NCBI RefSeq assembly: GCF_001723175.1
Contig: NC_064651.1
Coordinates: 3,100,001-3,164,000 of the forward strand
Reading direction: 5' to 3'
DNA length: 64,000 nt
Source of the DNA: Penicillium oxalicum
Lineage: Eukaryota > Ascomycota > Eurotiomycetes > Eurotiales > Aspergillaceae
This document shows, piece by piece, positions 36,700-45,888 of this stretch. Under the pieces are notes generated by a model. It saw only the letters and a program-made list of their open reading frames with translations, was not told the DNA's origin and searched no databases. The first letter of the stretch is position 1. Every line of letters begins with the position of its first letter. A program made the translations under genes and the position numbers.

Positions 36700-37047
36700 A
36701 TCTGCGGGCCAAAGGAATGACTGATAGCTGAGCCCAAAAAGATTAAATCGTAATGGGTTGTCAAGTAAGGCTGGCAGCTGGTAGCACACAGGAGTTTGGA
36801 TGCCCGCAATGGACGACAAAGGCGGTGAGAGGAATTTGGGCAAAAAGCCCACATTCACGGATTCGCACTAGCGGCGAAAAAAAAGAGCTCTTGAATTCTT
36901 CGATCAATTTTTGTCTGCCTCCCGCCCCTTCGACTGTCCGACATCAGCAACCCGCGGATACGATTATTCGCGTCATTTCTGGGTCTTTGCTGTTTCTATA
37001 TTCAACAGGCCATTTTTCCGACTTGAATTGGCCTTCCCACCAGCGCC
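36700..37047. promoter_or_regulatory. bidirectional promoter cct6 / nop56
   Basis: 348 bp between the two start codons. It is the only space for both promoters. No canonical TATA box was seen for either gene. Confidence 0.65.
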
Positions 37048-38727
37048 ATGGCGGATTACCTTCTCTTTGAGAGCCCCATGGGCTACTCGCTTTTCAAGGT
37101 CTCGATTCAGGGCGACGCCGTCGGCAACCGCCTGAAGGAAGTCCAGGCTGGAGTCAATGACCTTGCTAAGTTTGGCAAGATGGTTGACCTTGCCAGTTTT
37201 TTGCCATTCGAGTACGTCTGCACCCATGGCGTACAAGTACTTTCCGCGGTGGTTCTGGTGTAGAAAATCTCGCTAACGTCGTCAAGAAACAACAAGCAGG
37301 CTCTTGGTGAAATCAACGACGTTTCTGAAGGTGTCGCATCTGAGACTCTTGTTTCATTCCTGGACCTGAATTTGCCCAAACCCAGCAAGAAGAAGAAGGT
37401 CGTTCTTGGCCTCCTCGACAAGGGCCTTGCCGGTAGCATCAAGTCCGCCTTTTCTTTCGTCGACTGTGAGACTGGAGACACCAGCGAAGTCGTTCAGGAT
37501 CTTCTCCGTGGCATTCGGTTGCACTTCCCCAAACTGCTGAGCCAACTTCGTGAGGGTGATATGGACACTGCCCAGCTGGGTCTTGGTCACGCTTACTCCC
37601 GTGCCAAGGTCAAGTTCTCTGTTCAGCGGGACGACAACCACATCATCCAGGCCATCGCTATCCTCGACCAACTCGACAAGGCGATCAACACCTTCTCCAT
37701 GCGTGTTCGCGAATGGTACTCTTGGCATTTCCCCGAGCTGGTCAAGATTGTTTCCGACAACCAGCGTTACGCTCAGGTTGCTCTCTTCGTTCAGGACAAG
37801 AAGAGCCTCACCGATGAAAGCCTGCACGATCTTGCGGCTCTTGTCGAGGACGACAAGGATGTCGCCCAGAGCATCATTGATGCCGCTAAGCGCAGTATGG
37901 GTCAGGATATCTCCGAGTCCGACATGGAGAACGTCATCGCTTTCGCTGAGCGCGTCGTGAGCATTTCCAAGTATCGCAAGTCTCTCTACCAGTACTTGGT
38001 TTCCAAGATGAGCGTCGTTGCGCCCAACCTGGCTGCCCTGATTGGTGAGATTGTTGGTGCCCGCCTGATCTCCCACGCTGGTAGCTTGACCAATCTGTCC
38101 AAGTACCCTGCCTCTACTGTCCAGATTCTTGGTGCCGAGAAGGCTCTTTTCCGTGCTCTGAAGACCAAGGGCAACACCCCCAAGTATGGTCTGCTGTATC
38201 ACTCTTCCTTCATTGGTCGGGCTGGGCCCAAGAACAAGGGACGCATCTCCCGCTTCCTTGCCAACAAGTGTTCGATTGCCTCTCGTATCGACAACTTCTC
38301 CGAGAGCCCCACTACCAAGTTTGGTGAGGTCCTGAAGCAGCAGGTCGAGGAGCGCCTGGAGTTCTACTCCACCGGCGCTGCTCCCACCAAGAACGAGGTC
38401 GCTATGGTATGTTACTCTGCGGGATTCGAACTGAAGGAAGGGCACAAACTGACAATTATATCACAGAGATCCGCTATGGATGCCGTTCTTGCTGGCATTG
38501 ACGTTGATGTCGATGACAGTGATGCTGAGATGGAAGATGTTGACTCCAAGAAGGAGAAGAAGGACAAGAAGGAGAAGAAAGAGAAGAAGGAGAAGAAGGA
38601 GAAGAGCGACAAGAGCGACAAGAAGAAGAAGCGCAAGTCCGATGTGGGCGAGGACGACTCCGAGAAGAAGAAGAAGCGCAAGCACGATGCTGACACCGAG
38701 CCTTCAAAGAAGAAGCAAAAGGCATAA
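37048..38727 (+). CDS. nop56: NOP56, core protein of C/D-box snoRNPs
   Basis: Nucleolar scaffold that, with Nop58, fibrillarin and Snu13, guides 2'-O-methylation and processing of pre-rRNA. Three exons: 37048-37211, 37287-38406 and 38467-38727, giving 514 residues (yeast Nop56 is 504). The start [18 protein letters not shown] is typical of the family. The first junction gives [17 protein letters not shown], which fits the family and fixes the acceptor at 37286. NOP5NT, coiled-coil and Nop domains follow; the Nop signature lies in [20 protein letters not shown] and continues to [11 protein letters not shown] and [10 protein letters not shown]. The tail encoded by exon 3 is a lysine/glutamate repeat ([14 protein letters not shown]...) typical of nucleolar proteins. 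Codon use is strongly biased, consistent with high expression, which explains long antisense open frames over this gene. Confidence 0.96.
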
Positions 38728-40145
38728 AAGCGCTTTGATCTGGTATCTGGAGTCTTTGTCACGGCGTTGGGTTATATGTTCTCTGTCATGTTTTTCTTCT
38801 CAAACTTGTTCACGACTCGATGGGCTCGGGGATCTGTAAATTATTCGATTTAGGCCTTTTGTGGCAACAAGATTTTGCTCTACCTCGTGTTATGAAATGC
38901 CACTGTTATTTGATCCAGTCTCCAAGACAATTCCGTTCCACGGGCATCAGTAAGGTAGAACCTTCATGTTCGAATTTTGGATTAGTTGAGAGTAGGCCCT
39001 TGCCCGAAGGTGATGGCTTTTCTACCCGGCCGGGACGACCACCTGCTTGATATGGTACGTCCAATATCCTGGATGTACGCACGAAAAGAGTGGGCACGTT
39101 CTTCCATGGTGTTTGAGAAGCTCAGTCCTCTGTTTATAAACCTCATATTGGAATACATCCCTTCCAATCGTGGAGCCATGATCCAAGACTGTCAAGTTGA
39201 GTGAACGGCATTATGAGTCCCATATTCTCGGGCCATCCGGGAGCTGAAGTCGACTCCCTGAGAAACTGCCCCACGTAGCAAACTAGGCGTTTATCATATG
39301 CACAGCCATGCACGCTTGGCAGATATAATCCCGCGTATCACATTCGGGTTGAATGGGAGGCTAGATTGATAAGTCAAGAGGCAAGGCTAGTGCATGCAGA
39401 TTACTGCGGGCAACGTTGTGACACCGGCACAAGGCACTGCACTCCGGCAGATCTTTCCATGCAAATCGCGCTCCTTTGTTCACTTTTCGTGTCGCATGTT
39501 CGAGGTTGGCAACGCAATCCAGGACTGTCCACTATAAACAAATCCCCTGCATGCGCCGTAGATTCATCGTCGATTGTGTGAAACCCACTTACTCTTCCGC
39601 CAACTGAAGGTTATGCATCCCCTTTACAGCTAAAACATCGCTGAGAAAAGGCTTCCCGCTTGACCTTGAAATTTCTTCTGGGACGGTTTCTACGGACTGA
39701 CAGACTGACACTTGGATTTGTACTCCGCTTGCCCGTTCTGTTTCTCGTCAATTTCTATTATTCGGTTTCTTGCGGTGCGTTTTGCCTCGATGGCTTCCCA
39801 AGGCACTATGCCCCGGGATATTCAATCTATATAGACAAGATTTACAAAGATTAGCTACTACTGGTCAGCATCAATTTCCACTACTCGCATGTTTTAGCAG
39901 AATCATTTTGTGACCTGAATTTCTACCTCCCCTTGGGTTTAAATACAAGTGTTCCTCCTTCAATTCAACAAATGTAAATACAAAGACCCATGATTACGCT
40001 CTGGCAGCTTCTGTCTCCGGCATAGATCTTCATAGACGTGTGTTGGAAAAGCTCCCCTGATCCGGTCTCAATCCAACTCCTGCCACTTTCTCTCTTTCAT
40101 CACTCTCAATCTTCCTCATGAGCTGCGACTCGCAACCATTTCAGC
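38728..40145. other. intergenic, no gene seen
   Basis: 1.4 kb between the nop56 stop and the 3' end of the secreted-protein gene. ORFs of 60-77 codons on both strands have no family resemblance. No repeat stands out. Confidence 0.6.
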
Positions 40146-40736
40146 TCAGATGTCGCCATCGCCTCCAGACAGGCAGTGGCTGAATTGCAGCTCAGAACCA
40201 CAGTAAGCGCCCGCGTTGAAGTTGCTGGTAGGTCCGAGTTTCAACCAGCCATCCCAAGTACCTCCGTGGTCAAAACGCAGGCATTCAGTGCCACAGAGCT
40301 TGTTGCCCTTGACATCATGGAGATATTTCTTGACTGCGCCTGCAATGGTCTCGCGCTGCGCGGTGGTGTCGCAGTTTCGGCCGGTAGCGTAGTAAATCCA
40401 AGACACAGACTCGTAGGTTCCACGCACGGAGCTGCAGGAGTGTTCGTTGGATTTCTGCTTGATCGTGGAACCCATAGCCTGAGCAAAGGCGATGACAAAT
40501 GACCCGATAGCGGCACAAGCTCCGGCCGCTGTGATAATTCGCTCACAGATTTGAACGTTGGTTCGCTCCGTCAGGTTTGTTTGAAGACCGAAGGAGTCAG
40601 TCTCGTTCAAGCTGATTTGCAGCCAAGCATCAGGGGCGGGCTGACCCTCGATGAACGAAGGCCAAGTAGAAGCCTGCGCAGATGTTGAAGAGCAGAAGAC
40701 TGCCGTCAACAGGAGAGCTTTGAGAGGAAGATGCAT
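40146..40736 (-). CDS. small secreted cysteine-rich protein
   Basis: Single-exon gene for 196 residues. The N-terminus (MHLPLKALLLTAVFCSSTSAQA) is a clear signal peptide with cleavage likely after SAQA. The mature part has eight cysteines (ICER, GACA, HSCS, RNCD, KLCG, TEC, AYCG, SHCL), suggesting four disulfides. Two potential N-glycosylation sites are seen (NET, NLT). A short hydrophobic stretch (AACAAIGSFVIAFAQ region) lies after the first two cysteines, and the C-terminus has the pattern LCGTECLRFDHGGTWDGWL. I recall a similar C-terminal pattern in fungal CSS2-like secreted proteins, but this is a weak memory and no function can be assigned. It sits in a looser, LTR-containing interval between house-keeping genes. 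A TATAAA lies about 140 bp upstream. Confidence 0.75.
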   Translation of the reverse strand: MHLPLKALLLTAVFCSSTSAQASTWPSFIEGQPAPDAWLQISLNETDSFGLQTNLTERTNVQICERIITAAGACAAIGSFVIAFAQAMGSTIKQKSNEHSCSSVRGTYESVSWIYYATGRNCDTTAQRETIAGAVKKYLHDVKGNKLCGTECLRFDHGGTWDGWLKLGPTSNFNAGAYCGSELQFSHCLSGGDGDI

Positions 40737-40876
40737 GGTAGGCCAAACTGTTCAAACCGATGAGACCCGTGAAACAACAAATTCGAGCAATTTCTGACAG
40801 ACGGTTTTCCAAGCTGGACATAAGAGTGCTTTTGAAGTTCTCAGTAGAGATTGAAATGACATGGAAATTGCTCACC

Positions 40877-40882
40877 TTTATA
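40877..40882 (-). promoter_or_regulatory. TATA box of the secreted-protein gene
   Basis: TATAAA on the minus strand about 140 bp upstream of the start codon, at a spacing plausible for a fungal promoter. Confidence 0.45.
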
Positions 40883-42864
40883 CCTTTTCTCAAGGCCTCC
40901 AATATGTTGTTCGACCTCGGCTCCAACTCGTAAGAACATGTCAGCGCTACTACAACGCTAAATACTGCACTAATATTTCCTGTTGGATGTGGCTTCGTGA
41001 TGTTTCAGTCGATGAACCTGTAATAAGAAAGGTTATCCTGGATCGACCATAGTGGCCCATAAGAAAAGCCTTGGTGAACGGGTTGCTCCAGACAAGATGA
41101 ACTGTTCCGATGAACCTCTCGAGACCAGACGGCGTTGTTGATTGAGTATTCTGCTGGCCTAACGCCAGGATGCCCTTTGAATGTAGGCATCCAACATATC
41201 TTGGCCTGTGATTCACAATGGAAGGGAAAACCCTTCAGGAGACAGACAATGCTCATAGCTCAAGGACTCCGATCAAACAGTAGGCTAGCAAGTAGGGATA
41301 CAAAGTCGTCGTTACTGATACGGTGACATGAGCGGCACATATTACCTTGTTAGGATTTTCATGAACCTAAGTTCAATTAGCTCAAGGATTTGAGACTTGG
41401 CACCCGTATTAGGTGGGTATTGACAACTCCGTTGTTGAAGCCGCACCGGAAAAGGCCTCCGGGCAGGCGGGAGGACCTGAAGGATTGTTGGATATCCAAC
41501 TGGAAGATTAATATTCAAGTCAGCTAATTGATACACTATGGTGTGGATTTTGGACTGTGGAGCACTCTACAAATGGCTAATCTTGTCTTCAAATCATGTT
41601 ACAGATCCCCATAACCGTAACCATGTCAAATTTGGAGTAGAAAAATCCGTCAGCCTGGCATGACGGTCGAGAAAAAGCCAAGCCAGAGTTAAATTAAAAA
41701 ATTTAGGCTATTATTGAGATCCTCTAGCAGGAGTTCTCTTCTCGTAAGTCATGCTTCGCACTTCTGATCCCGTCCGCAAGTCCGAATGCTAGGGAGGACT
41801 GGGCAATAGTACTATGATGCTCCAAAGTGCAGCTGAGCTGTTGCACCAAATGAATATCAATAAAAGAAGCGATGAATGGATCTTTCAAAGTATAAGCATT
41901 GTATCAAGAACTTTTTCATCCAGATTTTAAAATCTTCTAGAATGGCAAGGGTTGGGAATAATTGTAGCTTCTAGTAGAGCCTATGCGGGATACCGCTGAT
42001 GCACATTCCCTGCAGATGGATCCTAAAACAAAGGGAACTTGCCCTCAGATCCCTGGGTAAAGAATGGTTGAGTTGTGTTCACATGGATAATAGGGGGTCC
42101 AATATGCACGCACTGTACAGTCAAAGTGATACTGAGCTTCCTCAACGTATCATTGATGGGAGATCCAACAGATGGGCACGTGGTTCTCGCCGAAAATTAG
42201 GCCATCTTCAGCCTGCAATTGCACAGAAATAGGCGTAATGTGGAGGCTGTTGTGATATGTTGATAGGTAGATGTGGATTCCAAACCATGGGTGGATGTTA
42301 AAGTTGCTGGCGTTGAACGGCGGGATAATTAGTACGTGATATGCTGGCATGAGATTAACATGTATTAGGCAGGTAGTATCCATTCAATCTCTGCGGAGGA
42401 CTTCTTAGGGTGGGGGCCGCTTTGTTTAGTAGGTAGCTGGTGAAAATTGTTTTCTAGTGCCTATGCATGGAGCTCGGACTATTTTCATGTGGTGGAGAGC
42501 TGTGACTGAAATCGCATTCAGGTTCTAGTGTATTCTCATGAAAAGTGTCGGCCTAATTCGAGCAGGCCAATTTTCTTGATTTCAAGAATCTCGATCCGGA
42601 GAGCTGAGGCGTACTGTTGGCCTTGAAAATACTGCGGTGTGTAGCCTGACACTGCCATGACACCCCTTGTCATGAGAGCTTAAGATAGCTAGCTTGGTAC
42701 CCGACTAGCTCTAATAGACTGTAAGCGTAAGTTAGCTTATGTGTCCACCCTAATGCTTGAATCTTGACAGAGCCGCCTTGAACGGGAAGTCTATCATGTC
42801 ATGCAAGGTTGATCAAGGATTACTAGTTCTTCATTCCATACACGCCAAAGAGAGAGAGCGTTGG
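40883..42864. other. intergenic, possibly degraded repeat sequence, no gene
   Basis: About 2 kb with no recognisable ORF. It is rich in TA-containing palindromic strings (for example TGTTGGATATCCAAC at about 41,487 and the CTAGCT-rich stretch at about 42,690-42,745), which may be worn remnants of mobile elements. This is only an impression from sequence texture. Confidence 0.4.
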
Positions 42865-42869
42865 CCTCA

Positions 42870-43090
42870 TGTTAGGACTACCCGTCTAGTCCTGCGGAGG
42901 TTCGGATCAGAGTGAAGGTCCCAGGGTCACCCCTAGTATATGATTCAGACTAATCGCTGAGGAACTAAGGTCGCTGCTCCTGTGAGCAGTAGTTAGGGCC
43001 CGCGGGTACGGCGGGACATAACTACATCTTGCGCAAAAGTACTACGGCGGCCTATAGGCCCCATGTGCGTAGTGCGGCTGGGTCGTAACA
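42870..43090. mobile_element. solo LTR (221 bp) of an LTR retrotransposon
   Basis: The element begins TGTTAGGACTACC and ends GGGTCGTAACA, so it has TG...CA ends within a 5-bp terminal inverted repeat TGTTA/TAACA. It is flanked on both sides by the same 5-mer CCTCA (42865-42869 and 43091-43095), a perfect target-site duplication. The length, ends and 5-bp duplication are those of an LTR left after recombination between the two LTRs of a retroelement. Read on the minus strand it starts TGTTACGACCC, a start I associate with fungal Gypsy-type LTRs. An internal inverted repeat (GGACTA at 42875, TAGTCC at 42887) lies near one end. No internal gag-pol sequence is in the window. The intact duplication argues for a fairly recent insertion. 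Confidence 0.8.
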
Positions 43091-43095
43091 CCTCA

Positions 43096-43736
43096 CTGGC
43101 TTGACTCACTTTCCAATGAAGAAAGACTTACTCGGTATTGACGTGATAAATGCAGCCCAGAGAATGGCATCTTAGGCCGAGGGCAGGCTGTTATACACAC
43201 CTGGCAAGATTGACCATGAATATAGGACCATCCTACAGCAGACTGAATAAAAGATTATACCTAATTTGGAATCTTGAAGATCTTGGCTGGCAGCAAACTC
43301 CGCCGCCCTCTGCGTCAGGCAACCCCCCATGGGTTCGGACTTGTGGGTTACATAAGCCCAATGAGGTCATCCAATAACCAATCATAAGCGTGCACACTTG
43401 CGTAGCTTCGGCAGGGTACTACTCCAAGTTACCTTAACTGCTGTGGTACCTACGACCTCGAACAGGTTTATACTGTGCACTTGTACGGTGAGCGTGACTG
43501 CCCAGCCTCGTCGGAACCTGCCCCTCACTCAATTCTCCGCAACCTTTCTGTCAATCAGTAGCACACAACGTGCCACTCAGACTTATCTTTCCGTGTCTCT
43601 GCAGTAGAGAAATATGGAATTGTGCATTTGATGGCACCCCTCCAGCGCATCGGGTCACGCACATGAGATAAATGGTCTCGATTCTGCCCCACTCTCACCC
43701 TGCCCGAGCTACGAAGGAGCTGGATGATGGTAGTGA
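43096..43736. other. upstream region of the 43,737 gene
   Basis: 640 bp between the LTR duplication and the next start codon. It is presumably the promoter and leader of that gene; a CT-rich patch lies at about 43,500-43,600. No other gene seen. Confidence 0.5.
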
Positions 43737-44576
43737 ATGATGACGGAATCGATTCAATATTTTTCGCCCAAACGCAAACGTGAGCCCTCTGAATCAGACT
43801 ACTGCAGTCCATCTCCATCAACAGCCTCCGACCATTCTATTGAGGGCTTCTCCGAGGGTCGCGGTGTCGAGGAAACAGATCTAGGGAGCCATAGCCCACG
43901 CACGGCTGTAGCGGGCCGTTTCCAGAATTTGGCCATTAGGAGCCAAATCTACACGACACCAGGTGATCCGAGCCAGCTGTCACTTTCGACGAGACCCCGC
44001 TGGTCTGAGCTCGCATCATTCGGATCAGAAAGCAGAGAAAGAAACCCGGTTGGTGTAACTCAATCTGCCCCGGTATCCCGCAGCGAAGGTACCGGGACTG
44101 AGAGCTTCCAGTCCAGTATCAGCACCAAGTTTGACGCACGATTCAGCTTGGACAATGTAACAGGTACACCCGTTGCAATGCCTCCGAAAAGAAGGCCAAT
44201 GTCACCTTCAATATCGCACTCAAGTTCCACCTACCAAGCTCCAAATCCCCGAATGTCTCCCCCAACTTCAACTGGGTCTCGAGACAACCCGCTCACATGG
44301 CATGATCATGAAATCACGGGACATAATCCAACGGACCCCAATGATGATGGATATGGCATCAACGGCGTGGGTTTCAAGCCAACCGCTGCTATTGCATGGG
44401 CCCGGTCTCAGAAGCGCCAGCGGCAGGTGGCTGAATGGAGGTCTCGCGAAGCTCGTGAAGCACGGCAAAAACGCCGGGAGAGACGACACCAAATTCCAAA
44501 TGGTGGAGAACCCCTTAGTTCAGAAAGACCCATGGCCCCGAAACGGGTAAAATTCGATGATCAGGGCAGCGGCTGA
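43737..44576 (+). CDS. conserved fungal protein of unknown function
   Basis: Single-exon ORF of 279 residues beginning MMTESIQYFSPKRKREPSE. The N-terminal two thirds are Ser/Pro/Thr-rich and probably disordered, with a basic KRKRE near the start that could serve nuclear import. The C-terminal part is compact and more regular: NPLTWHDHEITGHNPTDPND, then GYGINGVGFKPTAAIAWARSQ, then a long Arg/Glu helix (RQRQVAEWRSREAREARQKR). The ITGH-DP-DDGxGINGxGFKPT arrangement recurs, to my recollection, in hypothetical proteins of other filamentous ascomycetes, which supports this being a real gene. No enzyme motif is visible. The start could equally be the second methionine at 43740. It ends 244 bp before the convergent cox20 stop. 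Confidence 0.78.
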   Translation: MMTESIQYFSPKRKREPSESDYCSPSPSTASDHSIEGFSEGRGVEETDLGSHSPRTAVAGRFQNLAIRSQIYTTPGDPSQLSLSTRPRWSELASFGSESRERNPVGVTQSAPVSRSEGTGTESFQSSISTKFDARFSLDNVTGTPVAMPPKRRPMSPSISHSSSTYQAPNPRMSPPTSTGSRDNPLTWHDHEITGHNPTDPNDDGYGINGVGFKPTAAIAWARSQKRQRQVAEWRSREAREARQKRRERRHQIPNGGEPLSSERPMAPKRVKFDDQGSG

Positions 44577-44820
44577 GAATTGTGTTGTCGGGCACTTCCC
44601 AAACATCGACGGTATCCATGCTGCGAACCAATCTAACCTGGCCCAAAGATATATGTTCACATAACGATACAGACTGGCTGGGCACCGTTACATGGAAACG
44701 TGGATGGGAATCTATCAGATTTCGCTCAAGGACAAGCTTCCGGGATATACAACTTGAAACATATCGTACAAAGTTCAAAATATCTACATGACAACCATCT
44801 CTCAGTGACCCACGGCGCCG

Positions 44821-45482
44821 TTACCAAAATTTGTAGTTGGAAATATTCGTCCAACTCTTCTTCCTCTTCTCTTCCTCCGCTCGCTTTGCTGCTTCCTCCA
44901 AGGCTTTGTCCTTGTCCCGCTGTTTCTTTTCCTTCAGCTCCTTCATTAGCTCCACGGCTTCCTTCATGCCGTGCAACTCTTGTATCCGTCTGCGCCGACA
45001 AAGTTCATACGCGCCCAGGGATGTAACGGCGAAGATTCCGACGGCCCAATTTCCGGCGGACCATAATGAGCGAAGGCCTTCAGAAAACTTAGTATCGCAT
45101 GATGGTGGATTGCGTGGCAAAATAGTGACAAACCTCCGAAGACTGCTCGTACACCACCGATTCCAAATCCAGCACCAATTCCAGTTAAGAGGGATTCACG
45201 AGCGCATGGAGCCTTATAAAAGGATGAGATCTCAGACAAAGACACATTGCCGACGACTTCAGAGTATGAGACATCCTTTGATTCATTGCCTCGAGGCTTA
45301 TATGTCGCATTAGCGAGGGCGTTCACAGGTTCCTCGGGATTGCCGAAGGCGTCCCAAAGCTTTCCCACTTGTGATTGTGGAAACTGGTGCTTTGGCTTTT
45401 TGGGATCGGTGTTAGGAGTGCTGGCAGGAAGATGGCTACCGGGTTCCTCCGGAGAGCCTGACTCTTGAGGATTCTCGGCCAT
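44821..45482 (-). CDS. cox20: cytochrome c oxidase assembly protein COX20
   Basis: Inner mitochondrial membrane chaperone for newly made Cox2 during complex IV assembly. Two exons, 45482-45134 and 45077-44821 (56-nt intron), give 201 residues. The splice joins VFGG to LRSLWSAGNWAVG, matching the family. The conserved block runs from APCARESLLTGIGAGFGIGGVRAVFGG through WAVGIFAVTSLGAYELCRRRRIQEL, giving two hydrophobic segments separated by the family GG/SAxNW turn. The C-terminus is a charged helix (KELKEKKQRDKDKALEEAAKR). The N-terminal 90 residues are Pro/Ser/Glu-rich with no obvious cleavable presequence. An in-frame ATG at 45500 would add six residues; 45482 (MAENPQ) is preferred. Divergent from pol2, 406 bp apart. 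Confidence 0.9.
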
Positions 45483-45888
45483 GATGGGCAAGCAAAGCAA
45501 CTTATGCTCAAATTGATCACTCTACGCAATGCGGCGGGTCAAAATGCTGATAAGTACATCGATCGAACGGATCATTGCATGATCCGTCGTAACCCGATAT
45601 AGATAGTTATTCCGGGAGTGGGGCCCTTCTAATTAACGCGTGCCAGGGACGCGCTGATACGCGAGCGTGACAGGAAAAGCGATTGTGGTTTGCTCAGATC
45701 GGCGGTTGGACAGGATAGCTCTACGACAAAACCACGACTCCAAGCGTCAAATCCGGGCGATCTGCTTCAACGACTACTCATCGCGGCATATATAAGAACA
45801 AGCTGCTTTCACCTTGAAACCCATGTTCTAATATTCAAAACCTGTCGACGCTGTTTACCGCAAGCCCAGCCGGGCACCCAACGCCGCA
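45483..45888. other. divergent promoter region cox20 / pol2
   Basis: 406 bp between start codons, containing a cluster of ACGCG motifs (next entry). No TATA box close to either start apart from TATATAA at about 45,790. Confidence 0.7.
45636..45664. promoter_or_regulatory. MCB-like ACGCG motif cluster upstream of pol2
   Basis: One perfect MluI cell-cycle box ACGCGT (45636-45641) is followed by ACGCGC (45649-45654) and ACGCGA (45659-45664) within 29 bp, about 225-250 bp before the pol2 ATG. In yeasts the MBF factor (Mbp1/Swi6 type) binds ACGCGT to switch on replication genes at G1/S. Its use here is inferred from gene identity and motif clustering. Confidence 0.6.

Noticed and set aside
37354..38445. 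363-codon open frame antisense to nop56
   Set aside because: It mirrors the strongly biased codon use of the real gene on the other strand and has no domain of its own; its sequence is Leu/Val/Gly/Asp-rich, as expected from the complement.
41486..41510. TGTTGGATATCCAAC, resembling the end of a Copia-type LTR
   Set aside because: It is simply a palindrome; I found no matching opposite end and no target duplication, so a second LTR is not supported.
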